NCBI GenBank assembly: GCA_030512335.1
Contig: JAULSU010000006.1
Location: 2,108,001-2,172,000, forward strand
Source of the DNA: Immersiella caudata
Lineage: Eukaryota > Ascomycota > Sordariomycetes > Sordariales > Lasiosphaeriaceae
Length of the DNA stretch: 64,000 bases
Direction: 5' to 3'
Within the stretch, counting starts at the first letter, position 1, and the number at the start of each line of letters is the position of its first letter. The notes under the pieces were generated by a model that was not told where the DNA came from, ran no database searches, and was given only the letters and a program-made list of their open reading frames with translations. The position numbers and the translations under genes are program-made. This document shows, piece by piece, positions 51,998-63,994 of the stretch.

Positions 51998-53465
51998 ATG
52001 GCTCCTCCAGCTCCCAAAAAGTGCCTGCGCGTGCAGGGCACTGACATTGTCGACGGCGATGGCAACCGGGTGATCCTCAAGGGGGTAAGTGAAGCACCCT
52101 CATCTGTTCTTATCGCACCCTAACAGTGGGCAGACAGCCACGGGCGGTCACACCAACATGGAGAACTTCATCACGGGCTATCCCGGCCACGAGCATGAGA
52201 TGCGCAAAGCGATGCTCGAGGTCCTCGGCCGTGAAAAATATGACTTTTACTTCTCCAAGTTCCTCGACTACTTCTTCACCCCGTCCGACGCCAAGTTCCT
52301 CGCCTCTCTCGGTCTCAACTGCATTCGCATCCCCATGAACCACCGCCACTTCCTCGATGACCTCAACCCGAGCGTCCTCCGCCCCGACGCCTTTGTTCTC
52401 CTCGACCGCATCATCGATGCCTGTGCCGCCGAAGGCCTTTACACCATTATCGACATGCACACCTTCCCCGGCGGCCAGAACCAAGGCTGGCATAGCGACG
52501 CCGGCATCCACAAGGCGCTCTTCTGGGATTTCAAGGACTTTCAAGACCGGATGACCAACCTCTGGGTCGAGATCGCCCGCCACTACAAAGACAAGACTTG
52601 GGTGGCGGGATATAATCCCATGAACGAACCCGGGGATCCCGACCACGTCAACCTACAGGCCTGGTACAAGCGCGTCGAAAAGGCCATCCGCGAGGTCGAC
52701 CCCGATCACATCCTCTTTCTGGACGGCAACACCTACGCCATGGATTTCTCCGCCTTCAAGGAGGTCCTCCCTAACTGCGTCTACGCCATCCACGACTACG
52801 CCACCATGGGCTTTCCCGCCGGCTCACCCTACGTCGGTACCCCCGAGCAAAACGACCATCTCAAAAAGACCTACGAGCGCAAAGTCGAATTCATGAAATC
52901 CCACGGCGTCCCCATCTGGAACGGCGAGTTCGGACCCGTCTACGCCTCGCCCGACATGCCCGACCACGAAAAGATCAACCAGCAGCGATACAACCTCCTC
53001 GGTCAACAGCTAACCATCTACAAAGCCGACCAAATCTCCTGGTCCATCTGGCTCTACAAAGACATCGGCTTCCAAGGCATGGTCCACTGCGCGCCGGACT
53101 CAGCCTACATCAGACTCCTCAAACCCTTCCTGGAAAAGAAGAAGAGACTCGGCCTCGACAAATGGGGACGGGATGACTCCCAGGTGGGACACATCTACAA
53201 GCCGGTGATTGATCACATGAAGGAAAACATCCCTGAGAAGTTTTGGAATAAACGGTATCCCGAGGTGTGGAAGCTAGACGGACATGTTCATCGCGTGATT
53301 AGGGAGACGCTGTTTAGTGAGATTATGTGCTATGAGTATGCGAGTTATTTTGAGGGCAAGACGCTGGAGGAGCTGGAGGAGTTGGCGGCGAGTTTTAAGC
53401 TGGAGAATTGTGTGAGGAGGCAGGGGTTGAATGAGATTTTGAGGAGGGATGCTGAGGGGGTATGA
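51998..53465 (+). CDS. GH5 family glycoside hydrolase, cytosolic type
   Basis: Two exons, 51998-52084 and 52134-53465, giving 472 residues. The start MAPPAPKKCLRVQG has no signal peptide, unlike secreted cellulases and exo-glucanases. GH5 hallmarks: CIRIPMNHRHF after strand 3, DMHTFPGGQNQGWH, the acid/base Glu in YNPMNEPGDP (about residue 205), HDYATMGFP, and the nucleophile Glu in IWNGEFGPVY (about residue 310), then SWSIWLYKDIGFQG. The conserved N-terminal NMENFITGYPGHE block is typical of a fungal group annotated as beta-glucosidase or exo-1,3-beta-glucanase-like. The substrate might be an intracellular glucoside or a sterol/ceramide glucoside; the sequence does not decide. Confidence 0.87.
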
Positions 53466-56400
53466 GGAGACATCAAAAAGGAAAGGGGGGACATTGAAAT
53501 ATACAAAAAGGAAATGGTGGTAACAAAGGGTGAGGATGAGAATTGGTTGAAAAAGAAGGAGGCAGAATTGGGGGTTGAAAAGAAGAAAATATTGGAAACG
53601 AAGGGAGAATGAGAATTGGAAACGAAGAGAAGTAGGTTGGTTTGAGAAGTAAGTGACGTTCTGGGAAAGGAGAGTCGAGAAAGTGAAACCGGGATGGGGG
53701 TATTTGTATCTGGAAGAAGTGGTCAATGACGGGTGCGATTCTCTCTGTGCTACAAGAATGAGTCAATGGTGTTAGTAGAGAAACATCTGGAAGTCGGAAT
53801 TAAGGCTTGAATGTTGAGTTAAGATTGTAATCTAGCTGGATGGGTTTTGTTTGAGGGTGAACCTTTGCGTGAGTTGAGAGCGGATGATACTCTGCGGGTT
53901 GATGGGCTACCTCCCAGAATTTCTCATCTGCCTCATGTAGCGCTGGGTGGGGCAGCTCGCAAAGGAAAAGGGGGCTAAGAGTGCGGGATAGCTTGGTGGA
54001 TGTGCTGGGCCCTGGGATCCTCGTCACCGGAAACTAGTTTAGACTGATGGAGTGCGAGGTTGACACTTCCTTGTTTGAGCACATTGTCTCCTTCCTCTCC
54101 AAACCTACTTTCCGTCAACAGGTGCAGAAATTCGAACCTGAGACGACACCTAATAATACCTAGATTCTTATTCTCACACACTATCGGGACCTCCACGAGG
54201 CTGACCAATATGCCAACAAAAACTAGACGAAGCGTTCAAACTTTGATATCTGGTGTGGGTGTCGCTTTTTCCCGTCTTGCGATTTGATCGTCCTCATTTT
54301 GTCATCATTGACATGACATCGGGTTCGGGCCATCCGAGGACATCCATCTTTGAGTCCGTTTATAACATAAAACTCTACACACGATTCCGTATCGCAACCA
54401 AGTCTTGTCAATACGTATCGCGAGAGCACGGCTAACTCTTCACACCGTAGTGTTCGCAAACCAGGATCTCAATATCCTAAGGGTCTGCCAAGGATAAACG
54501 GAATAAGTGCCACCACTTGGCGTCAGCTTTGTATTTTGGATTTATAGCTGCAAGCTATAAATAAACTCGACGTATAAAAAAACACAAACACCAAGGCCCC
54601 GTGTTCGAATAAAGTGGGTATCGATGCCTTTCCACGAGCCAAAAAACAACAAACAAACAGCCGTATCCTGAAAGTGGTTTTGGCGTCAAAATGACCTCAA
54701 CGAAGGAAGCCTGGCGAGCCGGCACTCAAACCTTGAGCCAGAATATAACCACCGCTTGCCTCGTCTCCCCCTTTCCGGTTTACAAGTTTCTTCCTCATCA
54801 ACAACCTCTGTCAGTCCAGGAATAACAACCACAAGATGATTGATATGCCAGTTTCTCACACGCGCGCCATTTTCCGGCCGTTGCTGATTGATGACACAAG
54901 GGCGACGTATCGCCTCACACCACAACTTCTCCACCTCGCTCGCCTTACACTCTGGAAAGATGCCGCCCTTGCCGACACGCTCCGTTTCGGCTATAAGATA
55001 CCCATCGGCGTCCCGCCTCAAATAAAGAGATCGGGGCTTGTGAGACGCCAACTCTGCAAATCGGGTCGCAAAAGTCAAGTATCACTCAAAATGCAGCTAG
55101 GGACGTTTTCGTATTACGGCCAAACGTCCGCGAGGTCAGAGAGGATGTGGCTTATCAGTTATACGAGTGGTCATGGATAATTGCACAAAATCGGATACGC
55201 GCTTCCCCATGGAGGCCTTTACGGCAAGGCGTTCTGTAAATAGGGTTGGATTGCTCAGTCAGCAACCCGCGTGTGTTATCGCGGGTGTCCGCAGGATCTG
55301 GAGCTTGCTCTGCGTGTGTGCTCTGGCTCTTGAATAATGTGGTGTGTCATGAGAGGTGCCACTGAAATTTGTCTCAGTGCGGCGGTGTTGTGTGACGGTA
55401 AGTCGGAAGGAGTCCGCGCATCTGAGTTGCGTGTTCCGTTGGCTCTGGCCAGTATCAGGTTGTCCCGCAGCAACAGGCATGGGCGGTCTAGCCGTCAGTG
55501 GGAGAGACAGAGGACCTGGAGCGTGATACCGCCGAAACCATCTCCATCCATGGAATGTGCGGCGGCGCGGGCGTAACAGCAGAGAAGACGTAAACAGACA
55601 GTCGTTCGTCCTACCTACTGCTTGCGAGAGTGCGTGAGTCTCCAAGGGGCAACGGGTTAGGTAATAGCTCCTGACGCAGAGGTTCGGAGGGGTGGTATGA
55701 GTGGTCGAAAGGATCGGGCGCCACAAGTTGGAGAAACGCGATAGCTGGCGAAGACAAAAGAAAGACCCCAGCATCAGTAAACCGGATGACTATTCTGGGC
55801 AAAATGAGGGGTCGCCGACGGCGGCTTGGTTTGCGGTTGATACCGGCATCCCTGCTCGTTCCATTCTGGATCGAGGCCATCATTTCCAAAGACTGTTGCA
55901 TTGCATGTGCCCCCAAATAATGGCCAGCGATATGCTCGGGGGATGGGGCGCCCATTGGATGCGCTGCAGCGAAGTGATTGCTGGAAACGGACGCGCAGGA
56001 GATCGAATGGGGGGGGGATATCCGAGCGCAATGTCCAAACCACAGGAACTGATGCATCACTGGCGTTGACGAGCGCGTCCAGAACGCTAGATTGATGAGA
56101 TCGGGCAGGACAACACGTGAGGTCGTCTCGAAATACCGCATAGCCGTGCTCTCCTGTTTACTACAATCGGAAATGTTTACCTGCGCCGACGCTATTCATG
56201 CAAGCAATCGCCTTTTGCTGCGACTAGTACCGCGCGGATATGGATTAGGAGTTGGCCGATCGATGGGTTGCAACGGGCCCGGACAGACCGATGACGCCCG
56301 CCAAACCGGTGATGGAGCGCTGGCGCCCGCCCCGCCCTGGGCTGTCGTCTCGGTGTCTGCTTTCGCGGGCGGGCATGCGGACGTGGTCTGTGTGCTGTGT

Positions 56401-58455
56401 GGGCGCATCCGCCACCTGCCACAGTCTCAACGGGCATCATCGCCGTTTCGGACGAGCTTGACATTAATCCACTGCCGCGAACTGTGAGTGCCGGCAGAGA
56501 AGAGCATGAAGGAATTGGAGGTCGGAGCAAGATCGTCGCCTAGTTGGAGAATTGTGCTCGGCTGATGTCACTTGGCGGCGGGAGGATTGATTGGTGTGCA
56601 GCCTTGATTGGCGCTATTCCGATTGAGGCCTGGGGCTCTTATCAAGCGTTATCCACCTTCCGTTTTGTGTTCCCACTTCCCGTCTCCGTTTCGCCAAACC
56701 CCCCACGGTCCCAGCTCGTTGACAGACCTGGCATACGTATTGATCCGCTCGGGTGCCAAGTTACTGACATGTCAGGCTTGAAGGTGGAAGGAATGGCCTC
56801 GTGCGGCTGTAGGCGCTGAGGTTCTGGGACAGGCACGTTGATAAGGAGCCAAGTTAGGGACAGGTGAAGTGCTCGACGACCGTCGCCCAAGCTCAGATAA
56901 GACGGGTGGGGTGTGTTCGCACCTGCCGTTCCGGGACTCGGCCACCAAGAACGCCCGCAGCCACAAACCGCCCGCCACCCCTGTCTGCCCCGCAAGGTGC
57001 CAGTCCGCACAAGGAAGCTGCGAAAGCTCCCAAGACAACCAAGACTCGTCCAAATGTTTGATTTCGCGGCAAGCCTTTGCCGTTGTCACATTCCGGCATT
57101 TTGATCTCTTGTCTTGAATCCTTCTCAACCCGGTGGCTCGGGATGCCCAGACAGACCCCAGAAGCTTGCCCAGCAAGGCGATCGATGATGCATCGACTGT
57201 CAGGTGAGGCGACACGCGACACAGGCATGGAGCTGAACTGCAGTGAGTCCCTCGCGACCTTTCACCTGCGTCCCTCCACGCGCCACATCGACAGGCAGGC
57301 TAGCCGCACCAGGACACCGCCGGCTTGGCCAATGCTTCATTGCAGAGAAGGGTTGGGGTCGACAACAACACGAAAAGTCCTCCGTACCACCGTTCTGATA
57401 CGAAGGCCAACCTGCGCATCAGTGCTAGAAGTCCCCCGATAGGTCTTTCATGAAAACAGGAAGCTCTCTCTCAACTTGCTGCTCTCTGTTGCGCGCAAAC
57501 AGGGAATTCCCAGCGCCCCGCACCCACCAACCCTTCACGCTTGGCCCACGCAGCCATTGGCCATGAACCCTGATCGTTGGCGGGGACGATCAGTATGTGG
57601 CTTGGCAACCTCTACACAGCACTACACTGCTCGCTTGACAAATGGAATCTTTAAAGCTTGTTCTGCACTGTGATTCCATTGGGTCATATCGCAGCTCTGG
57701 GCGGAGGAAGACGTGCATTTGGCAGCGGTCTCGAAGGCAGGCAAACTCTGGGGAGCGGCTGGCAACGATGGCAGGGATGGCATGCTGGCGTCCGTTTCCC
57801 GCCATTCGCGATGACGCAGTGTCTCTCTCTAATGCGACGAAACGGACCGACATGGACGCCAAATCACGGCGATGCCCAGCCCTCCATTGGCCCTCTGCGC
57901 AGGTCTCGGTGAAAGCTCTTTTCGAACAGTACTTCTCCATCAACTGCTCTCACCCGCTGGAACCGTTACCCTTCCGTCGCGTCCCCAACTCGAGTCTGGT
58001 GAGCCTGGCCAGCCCCTCACGCTCTCCTCAGGCGCCCCACTGCCGCATGGTTTTGTGATCCGAGGCACGCACCACGCCACCTCTGGTGTTTTGGGCTTCC
58101 GCGACGGCAACGCAACATTAGGTTCCACCTCGGTGCCTGCTCCTTTCCCTTTCACCTGGCCTTCCAACCAGGTGTTCGGGCACCGTGAGGCTCGGACGGC
58201 AACCATTGGCCCGAAACCCGTGAGACCCCGTTTCTTCTGACCACCTTCTAGCCCGTTTCCATGCGTGCCTCCAACCTACAGCTCCCCCTGCCGCCCATGT
58301 GCTTCTCATACATCCAGAGATAAATGCACCGCGCCCCCCTTCCCCTCTCCTCGGCTGTACTGTCTGCTCGTCCCCATACTGACTCCTGGAGAGCAGCCTT
58401 CTTCTGCTACTCATATAATCTTTGCTCCTAGCACCAAACTTGAAGCTTCAGAGAG
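53466..58455. other. Long gene-free stretch, 5 kb
   Basis: Between the GH5 stop and the permease ATG. The left part (53466-53700) is purine-rich on the plus strand. A G9 run lies at 56009-56017. Many frames of 60-180 codons occur on both strands, but none shows a domain, a signal peptide in good context or family resemblance. The last about 600 bases are pyrimidine-rich and probably hold the permease promoter and leader. No tRNA, 5S rRNA or transposon ends are recognised. Such a gap is long for this otherwise compact window. Confidence 0.4.
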
Positions 58456-60299
58456 ATGTCGTCGGCAGAGGAGAAGGGCCTGGCCCATTCTCCCGAGAAG
58501 GCGGGCACTCCTGAGAAGGATGCTCCCCCCGCCTTTGAGAGCTCCCCAGCCGTCCGGGCTCGCGACACCGAGGACTTTTACACTCGAAATGGTTTGAACT
58601 TCAAGTCCTTCCAGCGACGCCCCATCGCTGAGGGCGATATCACCGACTCTCTCGACCGCTCCATGAAGAGCCGCCATCTACAGATGATCGCCATCGGTGG
58701 CTCAATTGGCGCCGGTTTCTTCGTCGGCTCTGGCGGCGCTCTCCGTGTCGGTGGCCCCGGTTGGATGCTCATCGACTTCATGATCATCGGCATCATGATG
58801 TTCAACACCGTCTACGCGCTTGGCGAGCTCGCCGTCATGTATCCCGTCTCTGGCGGCTTCTACACGTACTCCACCCGGTTCATCGACCCCTCCTGGGGCT
58901 TCGCCATGGGCTGGAACTACGTAATGCAGTGGGCCGTTGTGTTACCTCTGGAGCTCACAGTGTGTAGCGTAACGGTCGGGTATTGGAACAAGGAGATTAG
59001 CGTTGGTACGTTTTCCCATCGATTGCAACACGGAACGTTCAGCTAACGTCACACAGCTGTTTGGATCACGATATTCTTCCTCTTCATCGTCATCGTCAAC
59101 GTGTTCGGCACCCTGGGTTACGCCGAGGAAGAATTCTGGTCCTCAGTGCTGAAGCTGGGCGCGACCATTGTCTTCATGATCATTGCCCTGGTTCTTGTCG
59201 TCGGCGGCGGCCCCGAGGGCAGCCGTTACGACCACTACACGGGCGCGCATCTGTGGTATGATCCTGGCGCGTTCAAGAATGGGTTCAAGGGCTTTTGCGC
59301 CATCTTCGTCACCGCCGCTTTCTCGTTCAGCGGGACTGAATTGGTTGGTCTTGCTGCTGCCGAGGCCCACAACCCTGTCAAGTCGCTTCCCGGCGCCATT
59401 AAGCAAGTCTTTTGGCGTATCACGCTCTTCTACATCCTCGGCCTGTTCTTCGTCGGCCTGCTCATCCCCCACGACGACCCCGGTCTCATTGGCGCCTCCG
59501 ACCAGGCTTACGCGGATGCCAACACGTCTCCATTCGTGCTGGCGGGCAAGTACGCCAATCTTACCGGATTTGATTCCTTCATGAACGTCATTATCCTGGT
59601 GTCGGTCGTTTCCATTGGCGTCTCGGCCGTATACGGTGGCTCCCGCACCCTGACGGCCCTCGCCCAACAAGGTTACGCCCCTAGGTTCTTCACCTACATC
59701 GACAGGTCCGGCCGCCCCCTTTATAGCGTGCTGGCTATCTTGGCTTTTGGCCCTCTCGCCTATGTCAATCTCGACGCTGACGGCCCGACCGTCTTCAACT
59801 GGCTTCTCGCGCTGTCTGGTTTGGCCGCTCTCTTCACATGGGGCAGCATTTGCTTGGCCCACATCCGCTTCCGCACCGCTTGGGCCCGCCAAGGCCGCTC
59901 TCTGGACGAAATCCCCTTCAAGGCCATCGGCGGTGTGTATGGCAGCTGGTTGGGTCTCTCCCTGAACGTCATCGTCTTGATTGCCAACGTATGTGATACC
60001 CCATGCCCATGATCCGCCTCGATACTGACACCAATTCATAGTTTTACATTGCCATCTCTCCCGTCGGCGCGGATCTCAACGACGCCGAGGGTTTCTTCAT
60101 GGCTTACCTCGCTTTGCCCGTCGTCATCCTCTTCTGGATCGGTGGATTCATCTGGAAGCGCACTGGCTGGCTCACAATCGACCAGATCGACCTTGACTCG
60201 GGTCGTCGCGAGCTGCCATGGGACGATATCAACGCGTACCGAGAGCAGCTTGCCCAAATGCCGGCATGGAAGAGAATCATTCACACTGTGTTTGTGTAA
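58456..60299 (+). CDS. Amino acid permease (AAT/YAT family)
   Basis: Three exons: 58456-59005, 59057-59988 and 60042-60299, giving 579 residues. The hydrophilic N-terminus ends with RSMKSRHLQMIAIGGSIGAG, the signature before helix 1 of fungal amino acid permeases (substrate backbone contacts at GGSIGAG). Further family blocks are GGFYTYSTRFIDPSWGFAMGW, FSFSGTELVGLAAAEAHNP, SVYGGSRTL-like SAVYGGSRTLTALA and a YG-rich late loop. Twelve transmembrane helices can be counted along the chain. The C-terminal tail (RELPWDDINAYREQL) resembles the cytosolic tail of Gap1-type carriers. It should import amino acids at the plasma membrane with protons; specificity is not readable. The N-terminal Lys/Glu/Pro-rich 50 residues are the likely region for ubiquitin control, by analogy with yeast. 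Confidence 0.92.
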
Positions 60300-61064
60300 A
60301 ATGGGGGGAATGGGGAACAGAATGGCCATGTTCAATGCGCGCGCAGGGGGTAATGCTAGGAGGGAATGTTGCTGACGTTCTCTGAACAAGAGTGAGCGGT
60401 TCTGGCTTTTCGGGAGCAGGTTTGGATTCCGTTTTCTTCTTTCCAAGATACCACGATACCAGCGTTAGTGATCAGCAATCGCAAACAGTTTTCCATGTTT
60501 GGGGCTGTGCACCAAGGCCCCTTTCGCCCGTGGAGATGCGGTGTCCACATGTGGATGAACCGTTGGCCCGGAACGGTCACCTAAAAGCGCCTCGCCTTCT
60601 GTGTCGGCGCCTTTGGTGGATACTTCGGCACTTGAGCTGAAGCCTCCGTTGTGAATACCATCCGAGGTGCTTGTGACCTCCGAAACCGTCGCTGTATGAC
60701 ACACATGACGCCTTCGTACCTGCGAAAGTACTTTGATACACAGCCAAGGGGCTTTGGTGTGTGTCAAATTCATGCATTGCGTTTGTGTACTCCACCAGTC
60801 GTCATCGTCCCGATCTCACTCCCAATGTTCGGCACACTGCGCAAGCTGAAAACCCTGCTCGTTTTTTTCAAAGCGCTTTCGCTGCTTCCTTCAAAAAACA
60901 CGGCGAAATTGACCTCGCACAATCCACCACACCCTCGCAGCCGCGATCTTCGACCTTCAACTTCGATTCACACCGAAGCTCCCCTGCCAGTTCCGATTTC
61001 CTCTGCTTCCTCCCTTGAGCCTCTTTGCCGAGCTTCTTTCCTAAGCCATCGCGCTTTTGTCACC
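60300..61064. other. Intergenic before the F-box relic
   Basis: It holds the 3' flank of the permease and the former promoter of the F-box gene. The frame of the F-box relic continues upstream to 60651 without an obvious start, so 61065 is used. Nothing else is seen. Confidence 0.4.
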
Positions 61065-62220
61065 ATGGCCAGCATCATCACCATCCCGGAGGAGCCTCAC
61101 TGCGAGATCGCGGGCTACCTCGGGTTCGACGACCTGAAAAATCTCAAGGATGTCTGCAAAGTTCTCTGGCCATGCGCCATGCGTGAGCTGCTCTCAAAAG
61201 TGCGCATCTACCCGTCCAAGAAGAAGCGTACCCGCTGTAACGGGATTCGGGCCAACCCAACGCTGAAAAAATCGGTGCGACACGTCGAGCTCAACGCGGT
61301 AGGGCCGCGGGCCGAGCGGTTTGAACATCAGCACCTGATGGAAAGAGCACTCACGCCTCTGGACGCAGAGACTCAAAAGGCGTTCAACGCACTTTACGAT
61401 TTCGTTAACCTCACAAGTGTCTAGCTCAAGTCCCTCACACTTTGGAACCCGGCGAAAGTTGAAGAGGAGAAGGGGAACACGCTGGTACTGGCAGATAAAC
61501 AATGGCGACAGGAATACGGGCAGAAAACCAGCCAGCCAATCCTGCGAGGCTTGTTCCGGGCCCTTGACCATCCCGATTCTAAAGTCCACGACCCTTGCCT
61601 CGAAACCCTTCAAAACGTCAACGTTCCGTTCATGGGCTCCGAAACAGTCAGAAACGTGTTGGCTAGGCTCAAGTCTCTCCAACTGTACATCGACGCTCAG
61701 ACCAGGTGGGATCTAGCGATGGTGAACCAGCAACAGCAAGTTGATTGTGTCCGGCTTTATTTTGGATTGATAGCTGACGTTTTAAATCCAATCCAGAGTC
61801 CACATGGCATGTTCTTCCATGGTTGGGTTACGCCCCCTCTGGCTGCAGCCCTGTGCGAGTACCCTCACAACCCTGGTGCTCTACCATTCCGGCTGGTTTG
61901 GCTATCTTCCAAAACTCGATCTTCGCGGCATTCAATTCCCGAATCTCCATACCCTTCGCGCTTGGGAAGTATACCTTCACGCACGGCTGGTAGTTGGATT
62001 GGCTCAGAAGCTGCTCGCCTGTGCTGAGGCGCCTCTATCTTGATCAATGCATCGTGGTGTGTTATACCATTGCTGGCGAGCTCTACTCCGAGGACGATAA
62101 GGGCTTTCCCGTCGCCTCAACGGCAGCTCCCCCAGTATCTGCAAAGTCTAGATTTATTGATCTTCCGTACTTTTCCCCCTGTTATGCCCCTCCGGGATCC
62201 TCTCCCTGCACGATGTCCAT
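61065..62220 (+). pseudogene. F-box family gene, broken by two amber stops and frameshifts
   Basis: The ATG at 61065 starts ITIPEEPHCEIAGYLGFDDLKNLKDVCKVLW, a degenerate F-box (binding site for Skp1 in SCF ubiquitin ligases). The frame is broken by TAG at 61422-61424 but continues behind it (LKSLTLWNPAKVEEEKG, then LFRALDHPDSKVHDPCLETL, then VRNVLARLKSLQLYID). Around 61840 it shifts to frame 1 (TLTTLVLYHSGWFGYLPKLDL), and near 61955 to frame 2 (LGKYTFTHGW, then TAG at 61991-61993, then LDWLRSCSPVLRRLYLD). Near 62100 it shifts again (PQRQLPQYLQSLDLL). These pieces follow the order of a common fungal F-box protein with a leucine-rich C-terminus. Both stops stand where Gln would be usual (CAG to TAG). 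The gene is dead and probably ends at or near the transposon. Confidence 0.75.
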
Positions 62221-62320
62221 AACGTGCGTGATAAGCGAGATGACCGGACAAGCGAGTTGACCACTTTCCGCCACAACCCACCTCCCCAACCAAAAACACC
62301 AAATTCCACCACAACCAACA
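62221..62320. other. Junction between F-box relic and transposon
   Basis: The left end of the transposon must lie in or near this stretch, in which the F-box frame is lost. I could not identify the terminal inverted repeat without the right end, which is outside the window. Confidence 0.3.
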
Positions 62321-63994
62321 ATGACAACTTCTTCGTACGAAGCCAGGGTGAATCTAGCCCTTGGGGCTGTTCAGAGAGACCCAAATCTCAGTATCCGCGA
62401 GGCAGCAAAGGTGTATAAAGTTAACAAAAATACAGTTCGGAACCGACGCGACGGAAAACCTACACGACGCGATACTCTAGCTAACTCGTGTAAGCTTACG
62501 GATCTGGAAGAAAATACGATTGTTCAGTACATAATTGAGCTATGTACACGCGCATTCCACCCTCGGCTTTGTTACGTGGAAGATATGGCCAACCGATTGT
62601 TACGCGAACGAGATACACCCCCTGTCGGTAAACGCTGGGCTTATAACTTTGTTAAACGCCAGCCAGAGCTCTAAACGCGTTTATCGTGTAAATACGACTA
62701 CTAGAGGGCTAAATGCGAAGATCTAAAGATTATTGGTGAGTGGTTTACCCTTGTGTATAATATGAAGGCTAAGTATGGTATCCTTGATGAAGATACGTAT
62801 AATTTCGACGAGACTGGCTTTATGATGGGTATTATCACTCCCACTATGGTAGTTACTACCTTAGATGGCTGTGGTAAGGTTAAACAAGCCCAGCCTGGCA
62901 ATCGAGAGTGGGTTACAGTTATCTAAGGGGTGAATTCTCGAGGCTGGGCTATCTTACTATTTATCATCTTGGCTGTATAATACCACCTTGCTAATTGGTA
63001 TTAAGAATGTAACCTTCCGGTTACCTGGTGTATTGTAATAACTGATAATAGCTGGACTACGAATGAGAAAGGCATGGATTAGATTCGGCATTTCGATTTA
63101 CACATATCATCTCGTATAAAGGGCAAATATCAGCTTCTAATCCTTAACGGCCACAAGAGCTACCACTCTGAAGAATTCGAGGCTTACTGCCATGTACACA
63201 ACATTATTACACTGTGTATGCCTCTGCACTTCTTATACTTACTTCAGCTATTAGATGTTGGTTGTTTTAGGCCGCTGAAGAAAGCGTACGGTTATAAAAT
63301 TGAGTAGTTGATACGGATGAACATCACATATATTAGCAAGTTGGAATTTCTCTGTGTGTTTAAAACGGCCTTTTTTACTTTAATTACAGAAAAAAACATT
63401 AAGGGGGGTTTTGCTGGCGCCGGCCTTATACTATACGATCTAGAGAGGGTAATATCGAAGCTGGATATGCGTATTTAAACCTTAACACCCTTAACCTCAG
63501 GCCTAACCACACCACTACCCTGGGTCTCCTAAACACCACATAACCCTTAAGAGGCCACCTCACAATTAGTGTTTATCAAAAATCGAATTTCCAACCATTA
63601 GGGTAGCTTACTAACCTTTATGCTGATGGCTGTGGATCGATTAGCTAAAGGTATAATGGTTGTGATGCACGAGGTGGCACTTCTCCGTACGGAGGTCTCC
63701 GTATTACGAAAGGCTAATGAGGGGCTTAGTAAGCGACGGAGGGCTAAAAAAACGCGTGTAAGGCTTGGAGGGTTACTTACTGTATAGGAGGCACAGGATT
63801 TACTGGATCAGAAGGCCTTGGGTGAGCAGTTGGCTTAGGAAACACGTCAAAGTGGTGGTGGTGTAGGGGGCCCTTGTACGAAGATTTAGTGTTGTGGCGT
63901 GTGCGGCAAGCCTGGCCATAATGCGCGCACTTGCCAGGAGGCTGCAGAATCGTCTGATTCATCTGTTTCTGATTCAGTTATTATTATTTCCTAG
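62321..63994 (+). mobile_element. Pogo/Fot1-class (Tc1/mariner superfamily) transposase relic with RIP-like damage
   Basis: The ATG at 62321 opens 117 intact codons: an HTH region (IREAAKVYKVNKNTVRNRRDG) and a Tc5-type HTH (LTDLEENTIVQYIIELCTRA; YVEDMANRLLRERDTPP; WAYNFVKRQPEL). After the first stop at 62672 the same frame continues to 63994, about 1.67 kb in all. It holds CEDLKIIGEWFTLVYN, YNFDETGFMMG (first catalytic Asp), QPGNREWVTVI, LLILNGHKSY and LLQLLDVGCFRPLKKAYG, interrupted by stops. The second catalytic Asp is changed to Asn (family: LDGH). Near the end is a coiled region (ALLRTEVSVLRKANEGL) and a CCHC knuckle (CGVCGKPGHNARTC, 63894-63935). Damage is mostly C-to-T/G-to-A; indels are absent. 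It cannot encode active transposase. The right terminal repeat is past the window. Confidence 0.88.

Noticed and set aside
59143..60039. 298-codon minus-strand frame
   Set aside because: Antisense to the amino acid permease; it has charged low-complexity content and no family features.
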